The notes beneath the pieces were generated by a model. That model was not told where the DNA came from and made no database searches. It saw only the letters and a list, made by a program, of their open reading frames with translations. DNA of 64,000 bases from Thermus sp. LT1-2-5. Lineage in GTDB: Bacteria; Deinococcota; Deinococci; Deinococcales; Thermaceae. How positions within the stretch are numbered: position 1 is the stretch's first letter; the number at the start of each line of letters is the position of its first letter. Positions 14,988 through 23,214 of this stretch are shown here, in pieces. The stretch spans positions 16,134-80,133 of the forward strand of contig NZ_BSRG01000007.1 of assembly GCF_040363165.1 (NCBI RefSeq), written 5' to 3'. A program made the position numbers and the translations under genes.

Positions 14988-15422
14988 TTACCGGGCCGGG
15001 CACTCAAAGAGGGGTGGCTCCGGGGGAGTGGGGGCCACCTCGAGCCGGTAATGGTCGGGCGCCGCCAAAGGGCGCAGGAGCAACCCTACCCCTTCGCCGT
15101 CCCGGGCCATGCGGAGCAGCCAGTAGGCTTCACCCAACAAGGAGAGGTTTTCCCGGCTGCAGCGGAAGGTGAAACCCTGTGCCTGAAGCTGGCCTCGGAG
15201 TAGCTCGCCGATCTGCCGCAGCTCGTCTAGGGTCCTGGGTCGGTACCCGCTTTGGGGCTCGTAGTAGAACTCGGTGATTTCCACTGGCCCTTCCTGGATG
15301 CGGGCTAAAAGGCGCGCATCTGGCACCACTAAGCCATAGCGCTCGGAAACCAGTAGGGTCGGGCTACCCGAAAAAAGAGGAGCGCACCCTGCCAAAAGGA
15401 CAGCTAAAAACCACCAGCGCAT
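14988..15422 (-). CDS. Small predicted lipoprotein, unknown function
   Basis: A 144-residue protein. The N-terminus RWWFLAVLLAGCAPLFSG has a lipobox (LAGC), so the mature protein would be lipid-anchored at Cys12. The rest (SERYGLVVPDARLLARIQEG, then a helical segment with TLDELRQIGELLRGQ) matches nothing I know. I chose ATG 15422 because it creates the signal peptide; the frame extends further upstream without one. AT-rich sequence upstream (TTTTAATTTAG) could be its promoter, close enough for a leaderless message. It stands alone between mobile DNA and the nos operon. Confidence 0.6.
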   Translation of the reverse strand: MRWWFLAVLLAGCAPLFSGSPTLLVSERYGLVVPDARLLARIQEGPVEITEFYYEPQSGYRPRTLDELRQIGELLRGQLQAQGFTFRCSRENLSLLGEAYWLLRMARDGEGVGLLLRPLAAPDHYRLEVAPTPPEPPLFECPAR

Positions 15423-15594
15423 AACTAAATTAAAACCCAAAGCTGCCCCCCAAGCGGCCTTTGGTCCTGATTTTCCCCCTGCGTTCCAATAGGTCCAATA
15501 GGTCAGATTGCCAAGGCGATGAGGGGATTGCCCATCTCCTACAAGGACCTGACGCCGTTTGTGGAGCCTAGTGGCCCCTAGGCCCAAGGACACG

Positions 15595-16110
15595 GAGAAG
15601 GGGGCCCGCTTGGGTTACCCCATCCTGGCTTCGGGCTCCCCCCGCAAAAGCGACGAGGAAGCTAACCACAAGGCCATGGAACGCCTCCGTCCCCAGGCCG
15701 AGCGCACCCCCTATGGGGGAAGGCCGCGGGACGGAGGGCGAGGCTTTTGCGTGTTCCCCCTGGCCCAGCCCTACAAGGGGAGGGCGATACCCGCGCGCGT
15801 GGGCCTCTTTTCCCAGACCGCCTTGGCGGCGGAGGGGACGGAGCCATCCGGTGGAACGCCAGGGGGAAGGCGTGGGTGGAGGACGAGGAGGGCCGGCGGA
15901 TTCCCTTGCGGCTTGAGCGTGGGGAGCGGAGGGCGTGGACGGGGGGTTCTGAGTGGGGATGGAGGGTGAACGGGGTGGGGGTGTGGAGGCCTCCTTCTCC
16001 TGAGGGCTCCGCATCGCTTCCCCCGGACCTGGTGGCGGGAGGCGCTCAAAGAAGCCCTCGTCTCCTGGCAGCAGCGCCTCTACCCCCCCGGCCTCGCCGG
16101 AACTTAGGGG
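15595..16110 (+). pseudogene. Decayed coding region of unknown origin
   Basis: Between 15423 and 16130 no intact gene is visible. Codon-like stretches exist in shifting frames: SGSPRKSDEEANHKAMERL near 15630, RWNARGKAWVEDEEGRRIPL near 15860 and EALKEALVSWQQRLYPPG near 16035. This looks like one frameshifted gene. I cannot assign a family. A 9-bp tandem repeat (TCCAATAGG twice, 15485-15502) lies upstream. Confidence 0.35.
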
Positions 16111-16130
16111 GGAAGGTTAGAAGTTTCGAT

Positions 16131-16167
16131 CGTGAAGTACGAATGTCCCACCCCCCTGCCCTACAGT
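16131..16167 (+). promoter_or_regulatory. Activator-type site and -10 of the nos operon
   Basis: CGTGAAGTAC (16131-16140), two bases, ATGTCCC (16143-16149), then -10-like TACAGT (16162-16167). Spacing is identical to 8532-8568. The ATG at 16175 is 7 nt past the -10, which predicts a leaderless transcript. Confidence 0.6.
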
Positions 16168-16174
16168 GTGGGTG

Positions 16175-17359
16175 ATGCGCCTTTTGGCCGTCCTTGTCCT
16201 CCTCTCCTTGGCCCTCGCCGCACCTACCCTCCGCCTCCAGGGGGAGGTGGCGGGTCCTTTGGTCCTAACCACCCCTGGTTTGGTGGTGGAAGGGCAAGGG
16301 GCTGTGGTGCGGGGGAGGGAAGGGCACACCGTGCGCCTCCTTGCCCCCGGTATCCGCGTGCGGGGTCTCAAGGTGGTGGGCGCGGGGCCGAGGGAGGACT
16401 TCTTTGAACCAGATGCGGCCATTTACCTACAGGGGTGCCAGGGGTGCGTCCTCGAGGACGTGCGCGTGGAAGGCGCCCCCACCGCGGTGCGGGCGGAGGA
16501 TTCCCAGGGCCTAGTCGTGCGTCGCCTTCGGGCGAGGGGGCTACGCAACGCCCCTGGGGTGCTCATCTACAACAGCCCCCTGGCCCAGGTGGAGGAAAGC
16601 CATCTGGAAGGCTACGTGGACGCCATCTATGTGGAGTACAGCCCCGGGCTCCGGTTGGTGGGCAACGCCCTTTGGGACAACACCCGCTACGGCTTTCACG
16701 TGATGTTCACCTGGGAGGCCCGGGTGGAGGGCAACCGGAGCTGGGCCAACGCCATCGGCAATGCCCTCATGCACGGGGCTTCCAATGTGGTGCGGGGAAA
16801 CCGCCTCGAGGACCACGCCACCCCCTTGGGCTACGGCCTCCTGGTCCAGGACGAGCGCCAAACCCGGGTTTTGGAAAACCGCTTCCAGGGGAACACCCTG
16901 GGCCTCGTCCTCATGGACGCCGTGGGGGTGGAGGTGCGGGGTAACCGCTTCCTGGAAAACGGCACGGCCTTGCGCCTCACCCGGGAGCGGGGGGCCAACT
17001 CCGCCCGCATCCACGGCAACGCCTTCCAGGGCAACCTTTACGACCTCCTGGTGGACGACCCCCAAGCCCGAGCGGAGGTGGAGGGCAACGCCTACGATCG
17101 GGCAAGCCCCCTCCCAGTACCCCACTTGCCCACGGGTTCCTTCGCCCTCCTCCTGGCGCGGCAGCCCGAGCTTTCCCTCTTCGCCCTCTCCCCCGGGGTG
17201 GTGCTTTGGGAGGCGGCGGAGGCCCAGGTGCCGGGACTAAGGCTTCTCGCCTTGGCGGACACCCGGGCCCAGAGCTTGCCCAGGGGGTCCCAGGGGCAAC
17301 CGATTCTGGCCCTTCTCGGGCTTGCGGGAGGCTTGGTATGGTGGCGGTGGAGGACCTGA
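16175..17359 (+). CDS. nosD: NosD-like periplasmic copper-site maturation protein
   Basis: A 394-residue secreted right-handed beta-helix protein. The signal peptide is MRLLAVLVLLSLALA. Carbohydrate-binding/CASH repeats follow as many short N-x-x-x-G-N turns (for example VGNALWDNTRYGFHV, VEGNRSWANAIGNAL, VRGNRLEDHATPLG). A C-terminal hydrophobic segment ends with WWRWRT. NosD works with the NosFY ABC transporter to assemble the copper clusters of nitrous oxide reductase. ATG 16175 is chosen because it follows the -10 directly; GTGs just upstream overlap it. The ATPase gene overlaps its end by 22 bp. Confidence 0.88.
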   Translation: MRLLAVLVLLSLALAAPTLRLQGEVAGPLVLTTPGLVVEGQGAVVRGREGHTVRLLAPGIRVRGLKVVGAGPREDFFEPDAAIYLQGCQGCVLEDVRVEGAPTAVRAEDSQGLVVRRLRARGLRNAPGVLIYNSPLAQVEESHLEGYVDAIYVEYSPGLRLVGNALWDNTRYGFHVMFTWEARVEGNRSWANAIGNALMHGASNVVRGNRLEDHATPLGYGLLVQDERQTRVLENRFQGNTLGLVLMDAVGVEVRGNRFLENGTALRLTRERGANSARIHGNAFQGNLYDLLVDDPQARAEVEGNAYDRASPLPVPHLPTGSFALLLARQPELSLFALSPGVVLWEAAEAQVPGLRLLALADTRAQSLPRGSQGQPILALLGLAGGLVWWRWRT

Positions 17360-18015
17360 GCAAGGACCGGAGGCTTCGCGGCCTCTCCTTCCGGGCGGAG
17401 GGGGGCGTGGTGGGTCTTCTTGGGCCAAACGGGGCGGGCAAGAGCACCCTGTTGGCCGTCTTGGCGGGGCGCCTTCGCCCTTCTCGGGGGCGGGCCACCC
17501 TCCTGGGCTACTCTCCCCGCGACCCCCGGGCGACGCCCTTGCGGGCCTACCTCCCCCAGAACCCCCGTCTTTTTCCCCACCTCGAGGCCCGGGAGTACCT
17601 GGAGGGGGCCAGGCGGCTCAAGGGGCTTCCCCCGGCGGCTTTGGAGGAAGCGGTGGAGCGCATGGGCATCGCCGCCCTCCTGGTCCGGCGGGTCGGGGGG
17701 CTTTCCGGGGGGGAGCGGCAGCGCCTGGCCCTGGCGGCCAGCCTCATGGGGGACCCTCCCATCTGGCTCCTGGACGAGCCCACCGCCGCCCTGGACCCCA
17801 AGGGGCGGGAGCGGTTCTGGGCTTGGGTGGGGCAGAAGCGGACGGGACTTGTCCTCCTCGCCCTGCATCACGTGGAGGAGGCCCGGCGGGCGCATCGGCT
17901 GCTCCTCCTTAAGGGGGGAACCCTTCTGGAGGAAGGGAACCCCGACACGGTGTTGGGCCCGAGGGGAGAGCGGCTCCCCTGGCTAATGGAGGTGCTCTAT
18001 GCGGAATCGGCGTGA
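17338..18015 (+). CDS. nosF: NosF-type ABC transporter ATPase
   Basis: A 225-residue single ABC ATPase domain. Walker A is GPNGAGKST, signature LSGGERQR, Walker B IWLLDEPTAALD, H-loop residue in LALHH. It is shorter than most NosF (about 300) and lacks a C-terminal extension. It starts at ATG 17338 inside the end of nosD, and its own end overlaps the NosL-like gene. It would energise NosY, encoded four genes downstream, for copper-cluster maturation. Confidence 0.85.
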   Translation: MVAVEDLSKDRRLRGLSFRAEGGVVGLLGPNGAGKSTLLAVLAGRLRPSRGRATLLGYSPRDPRATPLRAYLPQNPRLFPHLEAREYLEGARRLKGLPPAALEEAVERMGIAALLVRRVGGLSGGERQRLALAASLMGDPPIWLLDEPTAALDPKGRERFWAWVGQKRTGLVLLALHHVEEARRAHRLLLLKGGTLLEEGNPDTVLGPRGERLPWLMEVLYAESA

Positions 18016-18697
18016 GCTGTTGCGGGTTCTTGGTGGACTGGTTTTGGTTGCCCCCGTTCTCGCCCAGCACGGGGGGATGGCGGGGATGGGCCAGGAGGGT
18101 CCCAAGCCCACGGGGGCCTTCGTGCCCCCCAAGCCCATCCCTTGGGACACGGGGCAGTGCGCCTTCTGCGAGATGCCCCTCAAGACCCCTGAGGGGCAGT
18201 GGCGGGGGCGCACCTTCCCGAGGGGCTTCTTTGAACAGACCTATTCCCAGATCGCCTTCGCCGAACCCAGGCCAGCGCCCCATGACCCCAAGCGGGTGGT
18301 GGACGCCCTCCACTTTGAGAGTATAGCCTGCATGGTGAACTACGCCTGGGTCCATGGCCTGAGGGACGGGGAGGGAGCCACCTTCTACGTGACGGACCGA
18401 GGGGCCTACGACCCCGCCCGTCCCCAGGAAACGGTGCGCCTCATCCCCGCCCGGGCCGCCACCTACTACTGGGGGGAGCGGATGATGGTGGTGATGAACG
18501 CCAAGCTCCTGGCCTTTGGCAGCGCCAAGGCGGCCCAAGAGTTCGCCGAAAAGAACAAGGGCCAGCACGGCCGGCAGCGCTTCTATAGCTTCCAGACCCT
18601 CTGGGACCTCGCCCCCTTGCCGGAAATGAACCTGGTGGCCCTTCTCGCCAAGCATGCGGGCCTTTTGGACCAAGGGGAGCACGGCGGGCACCCCTGA
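17999..18697 (+). CDS. NosL-like copper chaperone, long form
   Basis: A 232-residue protein with an N-terminal signal region (LLRVLGGLVLVAPVLAQHGG) and the NosL-type motif CAFCEMPL (about residue 58), where Cys/Met bind Cu(I). A His/Met-rich stretch after the leader (HGGMAGMGQ) and the C-terminal EHGGHP add possible metal ligands. It is longer than the second NosL in this operon (170 residues). It overlaps nosF by 17 bp. NosL delivers copper to apo-NosZ; having two versions suggests separate steps or targets. Confidence 0.75.
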   Translation: MRNRRELLRVLGGLVLVAPVLAQHGGMAGMGQEGPKPTGAFVPPKPIPWDTGQCAFCEMPLKTPEGQWRGRTFPRGFFEQTYSQIAFAEPRPAPHDPKRVVDALHFESIACMVNYAWVHGLRDGEGATFYVTDRGAYDPARPQETVRLIPARAATYYWGERMMVVMNAKLLAFGSAKAAQEFAEKNKGQHGRQRFYSFQTLWDLAPLPEMNLVALLAKHAGLLDQGEHGGHP

Positions 18698-18710
18698 GGA
18701 GGTAGGAGAA

Positions 18711-19151
18711 ATGGTGCGGCGTTGGCTTCTTCTTGGCCTTCTTGCCCTGGCTTGGGCGTGGGCGCACGAGTCCCGTACCGTGGGGCCGTACCGCCTGGTG
18801 GTGGGGTTCCTGCAGAACCCCGCCTTCGCCGGGTATCCCAACTCCTTAGACCTCAGGGTTACCACCTTGGACGGCAAGCCCGTGGAAGGTTTGGAGCGTA
18901 CCCTGAAGGCCGAAATCGTCGCCCCCAATGGGGAGCGGCTTGCCGTGGAGCTTATCCCCGTCCACAACCAGCCGGGCTACTACCGGGGCTGGTTCATCCC
19001 CACCCTTCCCGGGGACTACGCTTGGCGCATCGTGGGGGTTATTGGGGACCTCTCGGTGGACGAGACCTTTACCCGCTTTTACCACTCCAAGACCGCCGTC
19101 TTGGATCCTGAGGCGTTCAGCGTGCCCAAGCCGCTGACCCGAAACCGCTAG
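18711..19151 (+). CDS. Secreted Ig-like/FixH-YtkA-like protein in the nos operon
   Basis: A 146-residue secreted protein: signal peptide LLLGLLALAWAWAHES, then one beta-sandwich-like domain (VGPYRLVVGFLQNPAFAGYP, PGYYRGWFIPTLPGDYAWRI). The His directly after cleavage and the domain pattern recall CopC/YtkA-type proteins that bind copper through the N-terminus. AGGAGGTAGGAG precedes ATG 18711. Its place between two NosL genes points to copper handling during NosZ assembly. Family assignment is tentative. Confidence 0.6.
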   Translation: MVRRWLLLGLLALAWAWAHESRTVGPYRLVVGFLQNPAFAGYPNSLDLRVTTLDGKPVEGLERTLKAEIVAPNGERLAVELIPVHNQPGYYRGWFIPTLPGDYAWRIVGVIGDLSVDETFTRFYHSKTAVLDPEAFSVPKPLTRNR

Positions 19152-19157
19152 CGGCTC

Positions 19158-19182
19158 GCCCCGGCAGGTCGCCCGCCGGGGC
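19158..19182 (+). repeat. Intergenic hairpin inside the nos operon
   Basis: GCCCCGGC (19158-19165) / GCCGGGGC (19175-19182) with a 9-nt loop and no T-run after it. More likely an RNA-stabilising or processing hairpin than a terminator. Confidence 0.5.
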
Positions 19183-19192
19183 AGGGGAAACC

Positions 19193-19705
19193 ATGCGAAG
19201 AAGAGACGTGCTTGCCCTTCCCGTCCTTGTCCTACTGAACCAGGTTCGGGCGGCCCCCCGGTCCCTTAGGGTGGGGGTGGACGCCTGCCCTTACTGCTTC
19301 ATGACCATCCTGGACGCCCGCCACGCGGCCCAGGCGGTGAACCCGCAGGGAAAGGCCTTTTTCTACGATGACCCCGCCTGTCTCCTGGACCAGCTCAACG
19401 GCTGGGGTGGGCCGGACCTGAAGGCCCAGGAGGTCTACCTGGCGGACTACCTTGGCAGCACCCGTCAGGCGCCCCGCTGGCTGGCGGCGGAAAAGGCCCT
19501 TTTATATCACCAGCCCCGGGTCCGCACCCCCATGGGCTCGGGTCTACTGGTCTTTGCTAGCCGGCAAGACCTGGAGCGGCACCTGAAGGAGCGGCCGGAG
19601 CGGGCTGGGGGGCGGGTCCTCACCTGGGAGGAGGCGCTTCGGGAAGGAAGGAAGCGCCCCTTTGTCCCCACGGATTTCTTTTCGCCGCCCCCAAGGACGC
19701 CATGA
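19193..19705 (+). CDS. nosL: NosL-like copper chaperone, short form
   Basis: A 170-residue protein with a leader (RRRDVLALPVLVLLNQVRA) and the motif DACPYCFMTILD (about residues 30-41), the CXXCXM copper site of NosL. The leader begins with RRRD and could be Tat-like. Length fits NosL. It is the second NosL of the operon and overlaps nosY by 4 bp (ATGA). It should hand Cu(I) to the nitrous oxide reductase maturation complex in the periplasm. Confidence 0.83.
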   Translation: MRRRDVLALPVLVLLNQVRAAPRSLRVGVDACPYCFMTILDARHAAQAVNPQGKAFFYDDPACLLDQLNGWGGPDLKAQEVYLADYLGSTRQAPRWLAAEKALLYHQPRVRTPMGSGLLVFASRQDLERHLKERPERAGGRVLTWEEALREGRKRPFVPTDFFSPPPRTP

Positions 19706-20451
19706 TGGCCTTTTTCCTCAAGGAGGTGGGCCGGAACCCCTGGACCCTCGCCCTTCTCCTCCTCCCCCCCCTCTTGGCCCTGGGCTTCCAGGGGAGAGGG
19801 GAGGGGATTGGGCTCGTGGGGCTCTACGGGACCAGCCTCCTCCTCCTTCCCCCCCTGGTCCTGGCTCTGGCGGTGCCCCTTTTGGCCTCGAGGGAGGAGT
19901 GGGCTTTCCTCCTAGGCCTTCCCGTTTCCCCGGGACGGGGGTTTGCAACCGGGGTGTTTGGGGTGTTTCTCGGCCTCCTTCCGCCCCTGCTTGCGGGTTA
20001 CCTCCTGGGGGCAGGCCTCCTGGGCCTTTCCTGGGGGGCGGCCCTTTGGCTTCTCCTTTCCGGGATAGGCCTATTGGCCTTCTGGGTGGGCGTGGCCGCC
20101 GGGCTTTCCGCCCTCCTCTTGGAAGAGCGGCGCGCCCTGGGGCTCGGGTTCGCCCTGTACGGCCTTCTCAACGTCCTCTATGGGCCCTTGGTGGTGGCCT
20201 TGGCGGTGCGGCTTAGGGACTATCCCTTAGAGGGCCTCCTCACCCTAGCCCTGCTCCTGAACCCGCAGGAACTCCACCGGGTGGGCCTCCTAGCCGGACT
20301 GAAGGCCCCGGTGCTCACCGGTCCCGTGGGCTACCTGGTGGCGGAGCGGCTGGGGTTTGTGGCGGCTTGGGGGAGCCTCGCCTACCTCCTCCTCTTTGCC
20401 TTGGGGCTTGCCCTTCTCGGCGCCTGGATCTTCGCCCGGCGCGACCGCTAG
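19702..20451 (+). CDS. nosY: NosY-type ABC transporter permease
   Basis: A 249-residue membrane protein with six predicted helices and the short N-terminal cytoplasmic start MMAFFLKEVGRNPWTLAL seen in ABC-2 permeases of the NosY family. It would pair with NosF and NosD. It is the last gene of the operon, and its TAG stop shares CTAG (20448-20451) with the stop of the opposing histidine kinase gene. No nosZ follows or precedes within the window. Confidence 0.82.
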   Translation: MMAFFLKEVGRNPWTLALLLLPPLLALGFQGRGEGIGLVGLYGTSLLLLPPLVLALAVPLLASREEWAFLLGLPVSPGRGFATGVFGVFLGLLPPLLAGYLLGAGLLGLSWGAALWLLLSGIGLLAFWVGVAAGLSALLLEERRALGLGFALYGLLNVLYGPLVVALAVRLRDYPLEGLLTLALLLNPQELHRVGLLAGLKAPVLTGPVGYLVAERLGFVAAWGSLAYLLLFALGLALLGAWIFARRDR

Positions 20452-21647
20452 GCGCCCCTTTGGGGCCGCAGCCACACCCAGAAGGCCCGTTCTCCGGGAG
20501 CCACCCGGAGGCTCGCCCCTTGGGCCTTGGCTAGGGCCTGGGCCAGCCTGAGCCCCAGGCCCGAACCGGGGTTGGGGTGGGTGGGGGCGTTCCCCACCGC
20601 CAACCCGTCCCCATCAACCCGTACCCACACCTGGCCCCCCTTGGCGGTGTGGTGCAGGGCGTTTTCCAAAAGGCTCACCACGATGGCCCGTAGGGCCGCC
20701 TCGTGGGCCCTGACCACCACCGCCTCCTCGGGGAGCTCCAGGTTCAGGGCCACGCCTCGAGCCCGAAAGGCGGGGCGGAGGGCCTCCGCCTCGGTGAAGA
20801 CCAGGGTGTCCAGCTCCAAGGGCTTGAGGTGAAGGGCGTCCGCTTCCGCCCGGGCCAGGAGGAGGAGGCGGCCCACGAGCTCCCGCAGGCTTTCCGCCTG
20901 GGCCCGGGCCTCCCAAAGCCGTCCCCGCTCCAGATGGCCGAGAAGGAGGGTGAGGGGGGTTCTCAGGGCGTGGGCGGCCTCGGCGGCGAAGCGCCTTTCC
21001 GCCTCCAACGCCGCCTCCAAGGCGGCCAGCACCTGGTTGAAGGCCGCCACCAGTTGCCCCACCTCATCGGGGCTTGCGGGCGGGGTGAGCCGCCTTCCCC
21101 AGGCGCGGGCCTGGGCCAGGGTGTGGGCCTCGAGGGTGGCCCGGGCTAAGGGGGCGAGGGCCTTTCGGGAGAGGAGAAGGGCCAGAAGGAAGGCTAGCCC
21201 TCCTCCCAGGAGGAGGACCGGGAGGAGCAAGCGGTCCAGAAGGCCCAAGGGGGCGAGGAGGGTAGCCCGCTCCCGGGCCGCCCTCAAGAGGAGCCCCTCC
21301 CGCCTCGCCTCCCGCACCAGGTAGCCTTGGGTCTGCCCCGCCGCCAAGGCGGTTAGGGCCTCGGGGGAGGGTAGGAGGCCCACGGCGTCCAATAGCCCCT
21401 CTTCCCCCAAGAGCAGGAGGAGGGTGCCGGGGAGGACCGCTCCCAGGAGCTCCCCGTCCACCTGGAGGCGGGCTTTACCCTCCTCGTCTTTCATCAGGCG
21501 GACGCTAGAGAGAAGCTTGTCCAAGCCGCTTAGGGCCTGCCGCTCCAGGGCCAGGCGAAGCCCTTCCCTTAGGGCCAGGGCGGAAAACCCTAGGCCCGCC
21601 ACCACCACCAAGGCGGTGAGCAAGGCTATCCGAAGCCGGAGGCTCAT
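20448..21647 (-). CDS. Sensor histidine kinase
   Basis: A 399-residue membrane sensor: an N-terminal membrane helix (LRIALLTALVVVAGLGFSALAL), an extracytoplasmic segment to about 145, a second helix (LLPVLLLGGGLAFLLALLLS), a HAMP-like linker, HisKA (phosphoacceptor His in EAAHALRTPLTLLLGHLE), and a HATPase domain (N-box LLENALHHTAKGG, G-box GSGLGLRLAQAL). The DXGXG box is degenerate (DGDGLAVGNAP). ATG 21647 overlaps the response regulator stop by 4 bp, so the pair is coupled. Its input is unknown. Neighbours with PepSY-like and lipoprotein genes suggest envelope sensing. Confidence 0.88.
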   Translation of the reverse strand: MSLRLRIALLTALVVVAGLGFSALALREGLRLALERQALSGLDKLLSSVRLMKDEEGKARLQVDGELLGAVLPGTLLLLLGEEGLLDAVGLLPSPEALTALAAGQTQGYLVREARREGLLLRAARERATLLAPLGLLDRLLLPVLLLGGGLAFLLALLLSRKALAPLARATLEAHTLAQARAWGRRLTPPASPDEVGQLVAAFNQVLAALEAALEAERRFAAEAAHALRTPLTLLLGHLERGRLWEARAQAESLRELVGRLLLLARAEADALHLKPLELDTLVFTEAEALRPAFRARGVALNLELPEEAVVVRAHEAALRAIVVSLLENALHHTAKGGQVWVRVDGDGLAVGNAPTHPNPGSGLGLRLAQALAKAQGASLRVAPGERAFWVWLRPQRGA

Positions 21648-22300
21648 CCCCGCAGGCGGTAGCCCAGGCCCCGCACCGTTTCGATGGCCTCGGGGTCCAG
21701 CTTGCGGCGCAGGTACTTGATGTAGGTGTCCACGGTGCGGGGGTCCACGCTCTCCTCCCCGTTCCAAACCTTCTCCAAGAGCTCCTCCCGCGTGGCGAAG
21801 CCTTCTCCCTTTAAGGCTAAGGCTTCCAGGACGGCGAACTCCCGCGCTGAAAGGGGCACCTCCTGGCCTCGGAAAAAGGCCAGGCGCCCTTCCAGGTCCA
21901 GTTCTAGCCGGCCTACCCGCAGGCGGTTTTCCGCCAGACCCCGGCTCCGGCGCAGTAGGGCCCGCGCCCGGGCCACCACCTCCTCGGGGTAGAAGGGCTT
22001 CACCACGTAGTCGTCCGCTCCCGCGGCCAGGCCTTCCAGGCGGGCTTCCAAGGCGTCCCGGGCGGTGAGGATGAGGACGGGCAGGCTAAGCCCCCGCCCC
22101 CGGGCGAACCGAAGGACCTCGAGGCCGTCCCCATCCGGCAGGAACAGGTCCAGGACCAGGAGGTCGTAGGGGAAGGCCAGGAGGAGCCCTTCCGCTTCCT
22201 CCACGCCCGCCGCCTCGTCCACGGCGAAGCCCGCCTCCTCCAAGGCTTCCCGCACCAGGGCCCGCACCCCGGGTTCGTCCTCCACCAGAAGGACCCTCAT
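21644..22300 (-). CDS. OmpR/PhoB-type response regulator
   Basis: A 218-residue regulator. The receiver domain has the acidic pair EDE near the N-terminus, phosphoacceptor Asp in LLVLDLFLPDGDG, Thr in LILTARD and Lys in VVKPFYPEE. The C-terminal winged helix reads SAREFAVLEALALKGE...VDTYIKYLRRKLD. Its gene overlaps the kinase gene downstream and the PepSY-like gene upstream by ATGA-type junctions, so at least three genes form one unit. Its target is unknown; self-regulation of the operon is likely. Confidence 0.92.
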   Translation of the reverse strand: MRVLLVEDEPGVRALVREALEEAGFAVDEAAGVEEAEGLLLAFPYDLLVLDLFLPDGDGLEVLRFARGRGLSLPVLILTARDALEARLEGLAAGADDYVVKPFYPEEVVARARALLRRSRGLAENRLRVGRLELDLEGRLAFFRGQEVPLSAREFAVLEALALKGEGFATREELLEKVWNGEESVDPRTVDTYIKYLRRKLDPEAIETVRGLGYRLRG

Positions 22301-22731
22301 CGGCGAAGCGCCTCCCTCCCTGTGGCCGCCTCCAGCCAGACCTCCCCGAAGGGCCCCTTGGCCTCCCAAACCAAAAGCCGCTCCTTGGGCTTGGGTTTGA
22401 GTTCCAAGTGCCAGGGTTCCCCATAGCGGCGCCGCACCAGGGCCAGGGCCTGGGGGAAGGAAAGGTGGGGCTCTGCCAGGTGCTTGGGGATGCCCTTGGG
22501 CCGGAACAGGACTACCCGTCGGCTTCCCGCCTCCACCCACACCTCGAGGCCCGGCACCCAGAGCTCGTACACCCAAAGCCCCTCCTTGGGCTTGAGGCCG
22601 TGGCTGAACTTGTACACCTGTTCCAGGCGGGTGGGGCCAAGGTAGGGCGCGGCCAAGGCGAAGACCTCTTCCGGGGTCAGGCGCGGTGGGCTCTGGGCCA
22701 GGGCCCACCCGAGGAGGGCGAGGAGGAGCAT
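22297..22731 (-). CDS. Secreted PepSY-like protein
   Basis: A 144-residue secreted protein with a signal peptide (MLLLALLGWALAQ). Two PepSY-like repeats are suggested: one ending VWVEAGSRRVVLFR and one ending LLVWEAKGPFGEVWLEAATGREAL, the strand-turn pattern typical of PepSY. Such domains often inhibit peptidases or act as sensor accessories. It overlaps the response regulator gene by 4 bp, so it may feed the kinase. The start ATG 22729-22731 is the only one giving a leader. Confidence 0.65.
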   Translation of the reverse strand: MLLLALLGWALAQSPPRLTPEEVFALAAPYLGPTRLEQVYKFSHGLKPKEGLWVYELWVPGLEVWVEAGSRRVVLFRPKGIPKHLAEPHLSFPQALALVRRRYGEPWHLELKPKPKERLLVWEAKGPFGEVWLEAATGREALRR

Positions 22732-22742
22732 CCCCCTCCAGT

Positions 22743-23159
22743 TTAGGGGTTCTTGAGGAGCTCTAAAAGCGCCTCCCCCTTGGCGGCTAAGGCCTCCGCT
22801 TGGGCCCGGTCGCCCCTCCCCCAGGCCTCCCAGGCGGCCAGGACCACCTCCTCGATGCGCCGCCTTTTTTCTTCCTCTAACCCTTGGGCCTGGCGGCGCA
22901 AGGCCTCGAGGCGGCTCGGGAGGGCGCTTCCTCCCTGGAAAGGGTTGGGAAGAGGCGAGGCGCCTCGAAGCCCCCGCAGGAGCCACACCACGCCCAGGAC
23001 CAGGAGGACCAGGAGGCCCAAAAGAAGGAGGGTTTCCAGGAATTCCTCCACCCGTTTTGGTCCAAACCACGGCCCAAGCCCCGGTGGGGGAGGGCCATAG
23101 GGCGCGCAGCCGGCGAGAAGGGTTAGACCGATCAGGGGAAAAAGGGTTTTCGTGCGCAT
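22743..23159 (-). CDS. Small lipoprotein with a membrane helix and coiled coil
   Basis: A 138-residue protein. TLLAGCAPYGPPPPG near the N-terminus is a lipobox. One more hydrophobic segment (LETLLLLGLLVLLVLGVVWLL) follows, then a charged helix that could form a coiled coil (LEALRRQAQGLEEEKRRRIE). I know no family for it. The 11-bp gap to the PepSY-like gene fits an operon leading into the two-component system. Confidence 0.6.
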   Translation of the reverse strand: MRTKTLFPLIGLTLLAGCAPYGPPPPGLGPWFGPKRVEEFLETLLLLGLLVLLVLGVVWLLRGLRGASPLPNPFQGGSALPSRLEALRRQAQGLEEEKRRRIEEVVLAAWEAWGRGDRAQAEALAAKGEALLELLKNP

Positions 23160-23214
23160 GCTTGCCTCCAAAGGTGAAGAGGGGAGTGGGGCCACGCCCC
23201 ACCCCCCTTGGGCC

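Noticed and set aside
15485..15502. TCCAATAGG tandem repeat as a CRISPR or iteron array
   Set aside because: Only two copies of 9 bp, with no spacer pattern and no replication or cas genes nearby.
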